The notes below the pieces were generated by a model, which made no database searches, was not told the origin of the DNA, and saw only the letters and a program-made list of their open reading frames with translations. This document shows positions 43,376 to 53,159 of a DNA stretch of 64,000 nucleotides, piece after piece. The first letter of the stretch is position 1. Every line of letters starts with the position of its first letter. Source of the stretch: an uncultured Armatimonadota bacterium (GTDB lineage Bacteria > Armatimonadota > Fimbriimonadia > Fimbriimonadales > Fimbriimonadaceae); assembly GCA_903899015.1 (NCBI GenBank), contig CAIUHP010000068.1:55999-119998 (forward strand), in the 5' to 3' direction. A program made the position numbers and the translations under genes.

Positions 43376-44115
43376 GCCTCCTGAAGCATGTCCTCCGTAA
43401 TGTCGACATTTACGTAGGTGTCTTGAACGTCGTCTAGATCTTCAAGTGCATCCAATAGATTCAGCAGCTTGGCTGCATCGTTCTCTGAAAGCTCAATCTT
43501 GTTCGTTGCGACAAATGTCAGCCCGACTTCACTTGTCTTGGTTCCAGCCGCTTCGAGTGCGTTATTTACCTTGTGGAGGTCAGCGCTTGAAGTGTAGACC
43601 GTGAATGACTCATCGTCGGCAACAACATCTTCAGCTCCCGCATCGAGAGCGAGGAGAGTGAACTCTTCCTCATCCAGACTTCCTCGATCGACAACGATTT
43701 GACCAACGTGCTTGAATTGCCAAGCAACTGAGCCGTTTTCACCCAGGCTTCCTCCCGCTTTGGTGAAAGCGTGGCGAACTTCCGCTACCGTTCGGTTGCG
43801 ATTCTCAGAATAACATTCCAAGATGATCGCGGACCCGCCCGGGCCTTTGCCCTCGTACACGATCTCTTCGTAATCGGCACCTTCAATTTCCCCGGTACCT
43901 CGGGCAATTGAGCGCTTGATGTTATCGGCAGGAACCGAGTTCTCTCTTGCTTTCTCAACCGCAACTCGCAGACGAGGGTTCATAGCGATATCGCCACCAC
44001 CCATCTTTGCTGCAACGATGATTTCGCGACTTAGCTTCGTAAAAATCTTTCCGCGAACTGCATCCTGCTTACCCTTTCGGATGCGAATGTTCTTCCATTT
44101 CGAATGTCCAGCCAT
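43372..44115 (-). CDS. yebC: YebC/PmpR family regulator (TACO1 type)
   Basis: MAGHSKWKNIRIRKGKQDAVR is the family's near-invariant start, continued by GKIFTKLSREIIVAAKMGG and YEGKGPGGSAIILECYSENRNRT. The 247-residue length is typical. YebC-type proteins bind DNA as regulators in some bacteria; recent work links them to translation of proline-rich stretches. It is the first gene of the yebC-rhomboid-DUF374 operon. Confidence 0.97.
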   Translation of the reverse strand: MAGHSKWKNIRIRKGKQDAVRGKIFTKLSREIIVAAKMGGGDIAMNPRLRVAVEKARENSVPADNIKRSIARGTGEIEGADYEEIVYEGKGPGGSAIILECYSENRNRTVAEVRHAFTKAGGSLGENGSVAWQFKHVGQIVVDRGSLDEEEFTLLALDAGAEDVVADDESFTVYTSSADLHKVNNALEAAGTKTSEVGLTFVATNKIELSENDAAKLLNLLDALEDLDDVQDTYVNVDITEDMLQEA

Positions 44116-44216
44116 GGTTAGAGTATTGTGACACGGTAGCCGTCATTCGGTCTGGAACTTCCGAATTACGGTTCACAACCGGTCGTTTTAGCGGTTCAAA
44201 CTGCGAACATTGCTTG

Positions 44217-44843
44217 CTAATCGACGAGCTGAGACAGCCACCACTGCGCGTCGTTTAGCTCACTGCGACCGATTCTATGGTCAAGCTCGATCCAACGTAA
44301 GCTGACTTTTGCATTTCGGTCCTGAAGCAAGATCGCTAAGTGCTCGGCATTTTCGAGGGGGACTAATGGGTCGTACTTACCTTCTAGTAGCAAGATCGGT
44401 TTGCCGGAAAGATCCAGATTGTCTTCAGGCACGAATGGAACCATCACTCGGAAAAGAATTGCTCCCCCAAGAACTTCTGGCCGCGAAAACAGAACGCTTG
44501 AGGCGATGTTTGCGCCGTTTGAATAACCAACCGCGATCACATCTTTCACATTAAAGCTGTATATTTCCCCGGCCGCCACGATGAAATCTGCCAGTTCCTT
44601 TGTTCGGAAATGGAGGTCTTCCATATCAAACACTCCCTCTTGAAGACGCCGAAAGAAACGAGGAGCGCCATCTTCTAAAACCTTTCCGCGCACCGACAAA
44701 ATGGCTGCGTCGGGATCGAGGACACCAGCGAATGAAATGAGGCTTGTTTCATCTCCCCCGGTTCCATGGAGCATAAGCAGAACGCGCGGTGATGCGTTCT
44801 TTGCAGGGGTGTATGTATGAATAAAGGTTAGGTGATTGCTCAT
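44217..44843 (-). CDS. Alpha/beta hydrolase, MhqD-like carboxylesterase
   Basis: A 208-residue phospholipase/carboxylesterase-type hydrolase: LLMLHGTGGDETSL (oxyanion loop), VIAVGYSNGANIASSVL (nucleophile Ser in GYSNG), LLLEGKYDPLVPLENA (Asp) and ELDHRIGRSE (His). Together with the dioxygenase upstream (ATGA overlap at 44840-44843), it matches the mhqO-mhqD arrangement of Bacillus, which handles quinones and electrophiles. Substrate unproven. Confidence 0.87.
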   Translation of the reverse strand: MSNHLTFIHTYTPAKNASPRVLLMLHGTGGDETSLISFAGVLDPDAAILSVRGKVLEDGAPRFFRRLQEGVFDMEDLHFRTKELADFIVAAGEIYSFNVKDVIAVGYSNGANIASSVLFSRPEVLGGAILFRVMVPFVPEDNLDLSGKPILLLEGKYDPLVPLENAEHLAILLQDRNAKVSLRWIELDHRIGRSELNDAQWWLSQLVD

Positions 44844-45790
44844 TTGCGGTGGGAAGGCATGATCAGTGGGGGCAGGGCATGCTCAATTTGCGTTCGCATG
44901 GGTTCGTATTGTTTCGGGAGCCGTAGCGAAGTACCGATGGTCTCAGGTGTTTCGTCGACGGTGAATCCGGGCGGGTCCGTCGCAATCTCGAAAAGCACTC
45001 CACCGGGCTCGCGGAAATAGATCGACTTGAAATAGTCGCGATCCATAACCGCACTCACTCGAAGGCCACGTTCTAGGACTTGGATACGTCGATCTTGCTG
45101 GGAGTTTTCATCTTCTGTGCGGAAGGCGATATGGTGAACGCCACCGGGTCCTTGCCTACCAGATGGGCCGGTTGGATCAATCACCACTTCGATTGTCTTG
45201 CCGCAACCGCCTCCGTTGACTTCAAACCGGTAGATATCCTCGTGTTGGCCTACGAGTTGGAAGCCTAAGATGTCTTCAAGGATTTCCTTTGTGGGCTCAA
45301 GTGTTCGCTCAATGATTTGAATCGAATCCATACCACTGATGGCGACATTTTTCGGTACCGGCGATTGATCCCAATAGGCACGAATATCGTAGTTTGGATT
45401 CACGACGAGTTCAAGCTCCAAACCATCTGGGGCTCGAAAACTTAAGGACTCTCGACCGTTCTTGGTTTGTGGATGGTCAAAGTCGATCTCGAATTGGGTG
45501 AGTCGGTCAAGCCAGTAGCCCAGGGAGCCAGGTGGGACGCTTAGTCGGGTGACGCTTACTTGACCTGAGCCCGACCGCCCTTGGTGTCCGTTTGGATAAG
45601 GAAAGAACGTTAGAATGGTCCCTGGGTTGCCTGCTCCATCACCATAATAAAGGTGATAGGCACTTGGGTCGTCAAAGTTTACGGTTAGTTTGACCAACCT
45701 TAAACCAAGGATCCCTGCGTAAAAATCGAGATTCTCTTGTGCGGGACCGCTAATCGCAGTCATATGATGGATACCCAAAACGCCGTCCAT
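44840..45790 (-). CDS. Ring-cleaving dioxygenase, MhqO-like
   Basis: ATG 45790 gives the family-like N-terminus MDGVLGIHHMTAISGPAQEN; the frame stays open to 45892 but the added residues look unrelated. Two VOC (glyoxalase-fold) units follow, with metal ligands His in IHHMTAI, VHHIAF as GGVHHIAFRT, and Glu in LFEIATDPPGF. The 316-residue length fits MhqO/LinE-type enzymes that open hydroquinone rings. It is coupled to an MhqD-like hydrolase. The gap to the divergent DUF2156 gene is 89 bp and may hold the control site. Confidence 0.9.
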   Translation of the reverse strand: MDGVLGIHHMTAISGPAQENLDFYAGILGLRLVKLTVNFDDPSAYHLYYGDGAGNPGTILTFFPYPNGHQGRSGSGQVSVTRLSVPPGSLGYWLDRLTQFEIDFDHPQTKNGRESLSFRAPDGLELELVVNPNYDIRAYWDQSPVPKNVAISGMDSIQIIERTLEPTKEILEDILGFQLVGQHEDIYRFEVNGGGCGKTIEVVIDPTGPSGRQGPGGVHHIAFRTEDENSQQDRRIQVLERGLRVSAVMDRDYFKSIYFREPGGVLFEIATDPPGFTVDETPETIGTSLRLPKQYEPMRTQIEHALPPLIMPSHRK

Positions 45791-45879
45791 ATACTTGTTT
45801 CTGACTCCTCTTACCATACGTGTTTTGAGGGCTCTATATTGCATTACGGTTCCATCGGTAGGGCATTTGCGGACATAGT

Positions 45880-46944
45880 ATGAGCGACTCATCTGCGATC
45901 GAAGCGAGAGATTTGGTTCTTAGGTTTGGCTGGAACAGCACTTGCTTTCAGATCGTGAATCCGGGCATTGAACGATGGTTTACACCTTCTCGCGATGCCG
46001 TCATTGGATACGTTGTTCGGAAAGGCGTTCGAGTGGTTGCCGGTGCGCCTATCTGCTCCGAGGACCGACTTGAAGCGGTTGTCGCTCAGTGGGAAGAGGA
46101 GTCTCGCCTGGCGGGTCAATCCGTATGCTACTTCGGTGCTGAGGGAAGAATGCGTGAACTTCTCGAGGGACGTTCGGGATACTCAACCGTCAGTTTAGGC
46201 GCCCAGCCAAATTGGAATCCTCAGAATTGGCCGGAAATATTTGATCACGATAAAGGATTAAGAGCACAAAGAAATCGGGCGTTCAACAAGGGCGTGAGGG
46301 TTTCGGAATGGTCCGTTGACCAGGCTACCAACAATGCCCGGCTTAAAAAGTGTCTCGACGAATGGTTGACCACCCGAGGATTGCCGCCCATGCACTTTCT
46401 AGTCGAACCCGAAACACTCGCTCTCGTTTATGGGCGTCGTGTCTTTGTCGCCGAACAGAATGACCGGGTGGTTGGGTTTCTCGTATTGTCGCCGGTTCCG
46501 AACCGGAACGGATGGCTGACGGAGCAATTTCCTCGCGCTCATAACTCCCCGAACGGCACGGTTGAAATCCTTATGGATTTTGCCATTCGACAAGTCAGGG
46601 CTTCGGGTGTGGAGTATTTGACGATGGGCATCGTTCCCCTTTCTCTGCATGGAGCAAACGAAGCGTTGCCGAACCCGACGTGGTTACAAATAACAGCAGG
46701 ATGGGTTCGAGCTCATGGAAGACGGTTTTACAATTTTGATGGTCTTGATCGTTTTAAGTCAAAGTTTCGCCCTGAACAGTGGGAGCCGATCTACGTTATT
46801 TCGAATGAACGCTCGTTTTCGGTGAAGACGCTCATCGCAATTGCGGGTGCCTTTAGTGACGGTTCACCGACTTCCGCACTAGCGCGAGGGTTGGTCAAGG
46901 CTTTGAAGCAAGAGATTAAATGGCTTAGTGATCCTCGTTCTTGA
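45880..46944 (+). CDS. DUF2156 / LPG_synthase_C domain protein
   Basis: The 354-residue protein is the soluble GNAT-type domain seen at the C-terminus of MprF: FTPSRDAVIGYVVRKGVRV, VAGAPICSEDRLEAV, CYFGAEGRMRELL, LRAQRNRAFNKGV, FVAEQNDRVVGFLVLSPV and ILMDFAIRQVRASGVEYLTMG. No membrane domain is fused. MprF relatives transfer amino acids from tRNA to lipids; stand-alone forms (as in actinobacterial LysX-related or alo proteins) are less well known. Substrate unknown. Confidence 0.85.
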   Translation: MSDSSAIEARDLVLRFGWNSTCFQIVNPGIERWFTPSRDAVIGYVVRKGVRVVAGAPICSEDRLEAVVAQWEEESRLAGQSVCYFGAEGRMRELLEGRSGYSTVSLGAQPNWNPQNWPEIFDHDKGLRAQRNRAFNKGVRVSEWSVDQATNNARLKKCLDEWLTTRGLPPMHFLVEPETLALVYGRRVFVAEQNDRVVGFLVLSPVPNRNGWLTEQFPRAHNSPNGTVEILMDFAIRQVRASGVEYLTMGIVPLSLHGANEALPNPTWLQITAGWVRAHGRRFYNFDGLDRFKSKFRPEQWEPIYVISNERSFSVKTLIAIAGAFSDGSPTSALARGLVKALKQEIKWLSDPRS

Positions 46945-47026
46945 TGGTCCGGCAGCAGGATATGCCAGTAGTTGTACGGTTATCGCACTCGGGAAGTTGT
47001 GTCCTCATGAGCATGGGCTAAACGCG

Positions 47027-47032
47027 TAAAAT
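47027..47032 (+). promoter_or_regulatory. Candidate -10 of SCO gene (leaderless)
   Basis: TAAAAT ends five bases before GTG 47038, and no Shine-Dalgarno sequence lies between, so the message may begin at the start codon. Confidence 0.35.
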
Positions 47033-47037
47033 AAGAC

Positions 47038-47940
47038 GTGAAGTCGCCGTTCTCGGTTTTCGTACGGTTCGTCGTATTGATGGGGATATTCATTGCTTCG
47101 GCAGTGACTTTCGGTCAGGGTTTTCAGCAAGCCACTGGAGTAGTGCCTCCGAATATCAACCTCGAGGATGTAAAGATCATCCAGCGGCTTGGAAATCAGA
47201 TTCCCCCTGACGCTACATTTAAAGACCAAAACGGAACGACGGTAACCATCGGAAGTTTATTTCGAGGTAGGCCCGTCTTAATGCTCGCGATTTTCTATCG
47301 TTGCACCGGAGTATGTTCGGTGGAAATGGAGAATCTTGCCGCGACCTTGGAAAAGGTCAATGATCTTAAAGTTGGCAAAGACTTCGATGTAATCGTGGTC
47401 GGGATTGATCCGGTCGAGACGCCTGATTTGGCCAAGGACAAACTTAAAGAAACGCTGGCGACAGCACCAAAATTCAAAGGCACCGAAGGCTCATGGCATT
47501 TTTTGACCGGCACCATGCCAAACATTCGAGCTGTCACAAACAAACTTGGTTTCTTCTTTACGTATGACGTGGCGAACGACATCGTCAACCATCCCGCCGG
47601 AATTATGTTTCTTACCCCTACCGGAGCCGTTTCAAGTTATATTTTGGGTGCGACATACACGCCAGAAGCCTTCAAGAAGGATATTGCGATCGCCCAAAAA
47701 AGTCAGATTGGAATTAAGTCACCGGATATTTTCTTCGGTTGCATTCACGTTGACCCGCTGACCGGTAAGCGAAGCTTGGTTATTGAAAACGTCTTGAGGG
47801 TTGCCGGAGTCATAACCGTGTTAGCGGTGTTGCTCACAATTCTAACGTTAACCGGAAAGGCGAAATGGAACCAGAAGAAGGCAGGAAAGAAAGACCCCAA
47901 TTCTTGGTACGTCGATGACGAAACGCCGAGCGAACCCTAG
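47038..47940 (+). CDS. SCO1/SenC-family copper-binding protein
   Basis: A signal or anchor segment (FSVFVRFVVLMGIFIASAVTF) precedes a thioredoxin-like domain with the copper-binding Cys pair in FYRCTGVCSVEMENL and the distal His in VNHPAGIMFLTPTG. A C-terminal membrane helix (VAGVITVLAVLLTILTLTG) makes this longer than typical SCO proteins (300 residues). SCO proteins deliver copper to the CuA site of cytochrome oxidase; no oxidase genes are in the window. The stop overlaps the convergent polA stop by 4 bp. Confidence 0.92.
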   Translation: MKSPFSVFVRFVVLMGIFIASAVTFGQGFQQATGVVPPNINLEDVKIIQRLGNQIPPDATFKDQNGTTVTIGSLFRGRPVLMLAIFYRCTGVCSVEMENLAATLEKVNDLKVGKDFDVIVVGIDPVETPDLAKDKLKETLATAPKFKGTEGSWHFLTGTMPNIRAVTNKLGFFFTYDVANDIVNHPAGIMFLTPTGAVSSYILGATYTPEAFKKDIAIAQKSQIGIKSPDIFFGCIHVDPLTGKRSLVIENVLRVAGVITVLAVLLTILTLTGKAKWNQKKAGKKDPNSWYVDDETPSEP

Positions 47941-50546
47941 ATTCGCTCGATCGGCTGCATCGTATTCCAATCGGCACCAATCTTGGCATCGACCTCAACC
48001 GGAACGTTGAGGGGAAGTGCGTCTTCCATGTCCTTTCGAATGGGTTCAAGTACGTCCTCTTCTCCCAGCTTGACCTCGAATACCAATTCGTCATGGACAT
48101 TGAGAAGCATTCGGGTTGAAGTTCCGCGAATGTGCTTATCCACATGAATCATCGCAATCTTGATCATGTCGGCAGCCGTTCCTTGAATGGGAGCATTCAT
48201 GGCCTGCCGTTCCGCGTATTTGCGCTCCATGATCTTCGGGGCATGAATGTCCGGGAAGTAGCGTCGTCGTCCACAAAGGGTGGTCGTGAAACCTTTGCTC
48301 TTGGCTTCCGTGACAATACTCTTCGTAAAGTCGAGAACGGTTGGGAAGCGTTCGTTATAAAGTCGAATCAGTTCTTTGGCCTCGGAGATGCTGAATCCTC
48401 CTCCGAGCTGCTGGGCCAGGCCGTATTCACTGACTCCGTATAGAACGGCATAGTTGAGCATTTTCGCGAGGCGTCTTTGTTCCTTCGTGGCCTGGCCCTC
48501 ACCGAGTCCAAACATTTGCTGAGCCGTGACGGTGTGAACGTCCACTCTGCGATTAAACGCATCCACGAGAGCCGGCTCCCCGCATAGATGAGCGAGAACT
48601 CGCAGTTCGATCTGAGAATAGTCGAGCGAGGCTAACCGATAGCCTTCGCCTGCAATAAACGCTTTCCGGATTCCGCGTCCTAACTCGGTTCGGATTGGGA
48701 TGTTCTGAAGGTTTGGATCGTTGGACGAGAGACGTCCGGTTGCGGCAACAGCTTGGTTGTAAGTGGTGTGAATGCGACCGTCGGGCTGGATGAGCTTTTC
48801 GAGCGAGTCGGCGTACGTTGACTTCAACTTGGTCAACTCTCGCCAATTCAAAACTTCCTGTGCAATTTCGTGCTCGGGGGCGATGAGGCTTAAAACCTCA
48901 ACTCCAGTTGCGTAACCGGTCTTGGTCTTTTGCGCACCTGGGATCCCAAGTTTCTCAAACAGAATTTCTCCGAGCTGCTTCGGAGAGCCAATCGTAAAGG
49001 TTTGTCCTGCTAGCTCGTAAATCTTCTGAGTCGTGAGATCTATGGTGACTTCAAGTGACTTACTGAATTCTCGAAGCTGAGTTCGATCCGTACGAATTCC
49101 CAGGTTTTCCATTTCGGAAAGGATCGGAACTAACGGTAGCTCGATATCTTGGAGGACGCTGGCTTGAGACTCCTTTGCGAGGCGATCCGACAGGCATTCT
49201 CCGAGTAAGTACAACGCCGATGCCATCTCGGCCGCGGATGCTGGAGGGGCTACATCCAAATATCCTTGGACGAGATCCCGCAAGGCGTATGCAGAGCGCT
49301 CGGACCGCAAAACATATCCTGCAAGGAGAGTGTCGAACCTTGGTTTTTCAACTCGGGTTCCCAGACGGCTGTAGACTGGCTTTGCATCATGAAGGATTGC
49401 GAGTTCAGGATGCGCCTGCAAGAGCTTCAAAGCGTCAACCTCGGGAACTTCTCGCACCTGGCTTCCAATCGCGATGAAGGCGGTTCGTTCGGCATCGTCA
49501 AAAAGATCCGTTCGTACCGGAGCGGGCTGGAGGAACAAGGCGAACGGTTTGCCGGAGACAAAAGTCTGCAGGCCGTCATAGTCACCAATCGATTCAAGCT
49601 GGATCTCAAGTCGATCTGCGACAACCTCAGCGAGAGGTTCGTCGGCGTCGGTGCTTTCGGCCCCTTCTAAGAATTGACCCAGCACAATCGGTGCTCGACG
49701 TGCGTGACTTCTGAATTCAAAGCTTTCGAGCATCGCAACCGCAGCGTCCATTTGAGCTTGGGTGAGAACGAACGGTTGAAAATCGTATTCGAGGGGGACA
49801 TCTCGTACGATGGTGGCGAGCCATTTGCTCTGGAGCATTTGGGGCTTAAAATCGTCGATTTTCTTCTTGTATTTCGCATCAAGTTCGTCATATCGCTCTA
49901 GCATTTGCTCGACCGTTCCGAACTTGAGAATGATCTCAGTGGCGCCTTTGTCTCCAATTCCAGGAACTCCCGGGATATTGTCACTCGTGTCGCCCTTGAG
50001 CGCTTTGTAGTCCGCGATGTGTTCGGGGCCGAATTGGTATCGCTCAACAACCTCAGCGGGACCGTATGTCACGGTGTCGGTGACGCCCTGCTTCATGGTA
50101 AGGACCGATACACACGCGTCGACGAGCTGTAAGGCGTCAAGGTCTCCCGTTACGATGGTCGTATCGTATCCATTTTCTTCGGCCTTCTTGCTGATGGTCC
50201 CAACAACATCGTCTGCTTCGAATCCGGTGACTTCAATGCTTGGAATACCCAGAGCATTGATAAACTGTCGCGCCGCCTTAAGTTGAACCCTTAATTCGTC
50301 TTGGGTTTCCTTTCTCGTTCCCTTATAGGCTTCATATTCGGCATGCCGAAACGTTTTCCCTGGTGCGTCAAGTGCTACAACGACAGCATTGGGACGCGAC
50401 TTCTCGAGAAGCGCGAATAGCATGGACGTGAACCCGTAAAGTGCGTTGGTGGGGCGTCCGTCACTCGTGCTCATATAGCGAGTCGCAAAGAAGGCTCGAT
50501 AGAGCAACGAGTAGCCATCAATGACTACCAGACGACGATTTCCCAT
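47937..50546 (-). CDS. polA: DNA polymerase I
   Basis: The 869 residues have the 5'-nuclease domain (VVIDGYSLLYRAFFATR; DADQ-like VTGDLDALQLVD; GVPGIGDKGATEIILKFG), a middle 3'-5' exonuclease-like domain, and the polymerase domain with LASLDYSQIELRVLAHL (motif A), RRLAKMLNYAVLYGVSEYG (motif B) and LLNVHDELVFEV (motif C). The middle domain lacks the D-x-E and later Asp metal sites, so proofreading is probably absent, as in Taq. Motif B has Tyr where E. coli has Phe762. A TAACTT box lies seven bases before the ATG. Confidence 0.97.
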   Translation of the reverse strand: MGNRRLVVIDGYSLLYRAFFATRYMSTSDGRPTNALYGFTSMLFALLEKSRPNAVVVALDAPGKTFRHAEYEAYKGTRKETQDELRVQLKAARQFINALGIPSIEVTGFEADDVVGTISKKAEENGYDTTIVTGDLDALQLVDACVSVLTMKQGVTDTVTYGPAEVVERYQFGPEHIADYKALKGDTSDNIPGVPGIGDKGATEIILKFGTVEQMLERYDELDAKYKKKIDDFKPQMLQSKWLATIVRDVPLEYDFQPFVLTQAQMDAAVAMLESFEFRSHARRAPIVLGQFLEGAESTDADEPLAEVVADRLEIQLESIGDYDGLQTFVSGKPFALFLQPAPVRTDLFDDAERTAFIAIGSQVREVPEVDALKLLQAHPELAILHDAKPVYSRLGTRVEKPRFDTLLAGYVLRSERSAYALRDLVQGYLDVAPPASAAEMASALYLLGECLSDRLAKESQASVLQDIELPLVPILSEMENLGIRTDRTQLREFSKSLEVTIDLTTQKIYELAGQTFTIGSPKQLGEILFEKLGIPGAQKTKTGYATGVEVLSLIAPEHEIAQEVLNWRELTKLKSTYADSLEKLIQPDGRIHTTYNQAVAATGRLSSNDPNLQNIPIRTELGRGIRKAFIAGEGYRLASLDYSQIELRVLAHLCGEPALVDAFNRRVDVHTVTAQQMFGLGEGQATKEQRRLAKMLNYAVLYGVSEYGLAQQLGGGFSISEAKELIRLYNERFPTVLDFTKSIVTEAKSKGFTTTLCGRRRYFPDIHAPKIMERKYAERQAMNAPIQGTAADMIKIAMIHVDKHIRGTSTRMLLNVHDELVFEVKLGEEDVLEPIRKDMEDALPLNVPVEVDAKIGADWNTMQPIERI

Positions 50547-50803
50547 GGGGCTAAAGTTACCCGCTCAAAAAGCGATTGGCCCTTCCAAATTTATCGAGAT
50601 CCTCTTGTCTATGGGTTATCCGGCCCAATTCGCCTTCGCTCCGAGCATAAATTGTTAAGAAATCAGATGGATTACCAACAATCTTCACAGAGGAAGTCAA
50701 CTTCAGCCGATAGGCATCGTTGAACTTATCAGAAGCGATTGGAACGAAGAAAGACTCTCATCCGTCCTGAATCCTAAGATTAAGAATTAATGGAACCTTA
50801 ACA

Positions 50804-51301
50804 ATGGCGCACGTTCACCTTTCCTTTGCGTTTGTATGGAAGTCCTTGGCAGGATTAGGGGCTATCGGACTGCTGTATTCGCAGCCCTATCGTCCCGTCG
50901 CAATCGTAGGGAAGTCGATGGAGCCGACCTACCACGATGGAGCTTTTGAATGGACGACGCCAGTCAAGATTTCTGAGCTTCAGCATGGCGATGTTGTCGT
51001 GATCAATAATGACCGAGGCACCATCGTTAAACGGATCGCCATGTTGCCGGGCGATAAGTTTCTTCAAGTTAAATCTGGCAAATCTTGGCTCGATATGAGA
51101 GCGATTAAGCCTAACCTCAAACTGAAGAAGTCAAGGAACATTTTCCGGGAAGCGCGTGTTCCCGATAACTGTGTTTATGTACTGGGTGATAACGGCCAGG
51201 TCTCACTAGATTCTCGAACATTCGGTTATGTGACGACGGATCAGATCCAAAGCAAATTGCTTGATCAACGGCCAAATGAATCCGCAATCGGTGCCGAATA
51301 A
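50804..51301 (+). CDS. lepB: Signal peptidase I (S26 family)
   Basis: A 165-residue membrane-anchored protease: the catalytic Ser in AIVGKSMEPTYHDG, the catalytic Lys in GTIVKRIAMLPGD and the C-terminal box YVLGDNGQVSLDSRTFG are all present. One N-terminal hydrophobic segment (KSLAGLGAIGLLYS) anchors it. It removes signal peptides from secreted proteins. It is short but has all catalytic elements, like Gram-positive-type SipS. The gene stands alone, separated from divergent polA by 257 bp in which I see no further feature beyond A/T-rich sequence next to the start. Confidence 0.92.
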   Translation: MAHVHLSFAFVWKSLAGLGAIGLLYSQPYRPVAIVGKSMEPTYHDGAFEWTTPVKISELQHGDVVVINNDRGTIVKRIAMLPGDKFLQVKSGKSWLDMRAIKPNLKLKKSRNIFREARVPDNCVYVLGDNGQVSLDSRTFGYVTTDQIQSKLLDQRPNESAIGAE

Positions 51302-51453
51302 AAGCCAATTGGGAATTTGATTGGCTCAAAGATGCGAGTTGAACATTCGTACTTCCAAATTTAGGTGCGAAGTGGTAAAATCTTATTCGTCGGCACGGTC
51401 TCTAGGTGTCGATCTCGAACCAAAAATTTTGGGGATGTGGCTCATCAACTGAC

Positions 51454-51792
51454 ATGGTCTACCGCCCACTGCGCTACGAACAAATGATGCGGGCCGCTGA
51501 GGCCTATGATGTGAGAGCGAGACGCATGTTCGGGGGCATGGGTGTCTACACAGGCGAGAAAATGTTCGCTTTTCTCGTTGGCGAAGACATCGGACTCAAA
51601 CTCTGTCCCGAAGACATCGAACAAGCCATGCAGCTACCTGGCGCTGGACCTATGCGTCCAGATAAAGATTCCGAACCGATGCGAGAATATGTAAAGATGC
51701 CTCGCGAAGTTCTGGATAATCTCGATTCATTCACATTTTGGGTCGAAAAGAGTGCTGGCTATGCTCGCCGCAAACTTTCCAATTCTGCTTAA
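51454..51792 (+). CDS. TfoX N-terminal domain protein
   Basis: ATG 51454 gives a 112-residue protein that begins where the domain begins (RPLRYEQMMRAAEAYD); an in-frame GTG at 51406 is possible. The TfoX_N features are MFGGMGVYTGEKMFAFLV, IGLKLCPEDIEQAM and REYVKMPREVLDNLDSFTFW. Such proteins relate to the competence regulator Sxy/TfoX, but the C-terminal half of TfoX is missing; isolated N domains are common and their function is unclear. Confidence 0.85.
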   Translation: MVYRPLRYEQMMRAAEAYDVRARRMFGGMGVYTGEKMFAFLVGEDIGLKLCPEDIEQAMQLPGAGPMRPDKDSEPMREYVKMPREVLDNLDSFTFWVEKSAGYARRKLSNSA

Positions 51793-51819
51793 GTACGGAT
51801 TGAGCTCAGTCGAATTGTA

Positions 51820-53157
51820 ATGGACAACAATTTCGACCAACGAAAACTTCGCGTTTTTTATTCACTCGTCATCGCCTTAGTTGCGATCGCAGCGATTACG
51901 TTTTTGTGGTCTCAGTCGAGCGTGGGGCGTACGTCTGCTTTGCTTAAGCACGAATTAGAAAGTGCTTCTCGCGATGGAATGGCCATATCTGGTGCTGACT
52001 TCCAACGTCGATATTCGGTTCCAGAATCCTCGAATGCTCGAAAACGGATCCAACAAGCTTTCGCAGAAATGAAACGTTGGCAGAAAACACCGGCCGGACG
52101 AGCATACGCCAAGCTTGAACGCGCTTTATCCTCAAAGGCCGGCCTGAGACCAGAGGATGTCTCGCTCCTTAAGCCAACTTTAACAAGTGCGCAGTCCGTA
52201 ATTAGCATCCTAAAATCTGCCTCAGAAAAGCCCAAGCTAGATTTCGAAAGGGACTGGAGTAAGGGACCCGAACTTCAGTTTCCAGAATATTCGGACGCAC
52301 GTCCAAGCATTACGCTTTTGATCGCCGATTCCGAAGTTAAGGCTCACGATGGCGATTACACGGGTGCCATCGAAGACCTCGATGCAGGGGCCAAACTCAG
52401 TCGGCTTATTGGCACCGATCCTTCGTTGATTGCAAAGCTGATTGGATGCACGATGCGGTCTCAGATTTCGACTCGACTCGAAGGAATCATTCGTTCGGTA
52501 GCTTCGAATTCCGGTCTCCTCACGAAATGCAAAAAGGTCGTAACCGACTTCGGCAGCGACGTAAGCCTTCAAGAGCCTATTGAGTCCGAAATGCTTTTCG
52601 GACGAAGTGCCGTACAACTCATCGCGAAACCTAATAATTCGGCGATGTTCGGTGCAAGTAATCAATCGGTTCTATCGATGAGTAGGTTCGGACCCGCCCG
52701 CGCGGCTTACGAACTCAAGTATGTGCAGACGATGCATGAACTGTATCGAGAGTTAGGCGAGCAGAAAGGTTCGATCCCCGGCATGACAGCCGTGGTTAAG
52801 AAAATTGAGGCCAAGGTGAGACAGTCTAGTGACTGGACCTACGGACTCACTAAATTACTGACCCCGTCCTTCGTCGGTTCGGTAAGTGCAATCGGTGATT
52901 TCCAAGCGCGCCAGCATGTTCTACTCTGCGCAATTGACCTTTTAATAAAGCGAAACCAAACGGGAAGTTTTCCGAAACTAATGCTAGGAACTACAGGGCA
53001 GTGGAGCGATCCATTTACCGAAAAGCCTTTGATTTACAAGCTTACGTCAAAAGGTTTCCTGATCTATAGCTGCGGAGCCGACGGCGAGGACGATGGCGGT
53101 GAACCAATGGGGAACACTCGATTTAGCCACTTTGATATTCCGTTCAAATTTCCTTAG
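51820..53157 (+). CDS. Hypothetical membrane-anchored protein
   Basis: One N-terminal membrane helix (VFYSLVIALVAIAAITFLW) is followed by about 410 mostly helical, extracytoplasmic residues. The C-terminal part (LPNTTGQW-like GTTGQWSDPFTEKPLIYKL and YSCGADGEDDGGEP) resembles the D-P-F-x-x-K-P and DGxDDGG tail of pseudopilin-related hypothetical proteins in planctomycetes and relatives. I recognise no named family. It ends two bases from the convergent VKOR-DsbA gene. Confidence 0.7.
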   Translation: MDNNFDQRKLRVFYSLVIALVAIAAITFLWSQSSVGRTSALLKHELESASRDGMAISGADFQRRYSVPESSNARKRIQQAFAEMKRWQKTPAGRAYAKLERALSSKAGLRPEDVSLLKPTLTSAQSVISILKSASEKPKLDFERDWSKGPELQFPEYSDARPSITLLIADSEVKAHDGDYTGAIEDLDAGAKLSRLIGTDPSLIAKLIGCTMRSQISTRLEGIIRSVASNSGLLTKCKKVVTDFGSDVSLQEPIESEMLFGRSAVQLIAKPNNSAMFGASNQSVLSMSRFGPARAAYELKYVQTMHELYRELGEQKGSIPGMTAVVKKIEAKVRQSSDWTYGLTKLLTPSFVGSVSAIGDFQARQHVLLCAIDLLIKRNQTGSFPKLMLGTTGQWSDPFTEKPLIYKLTSKGFLIYSCGADGEDDGGEPMGNTRFSHFDIPFKFP

Positions 53158-53159
53158 GT

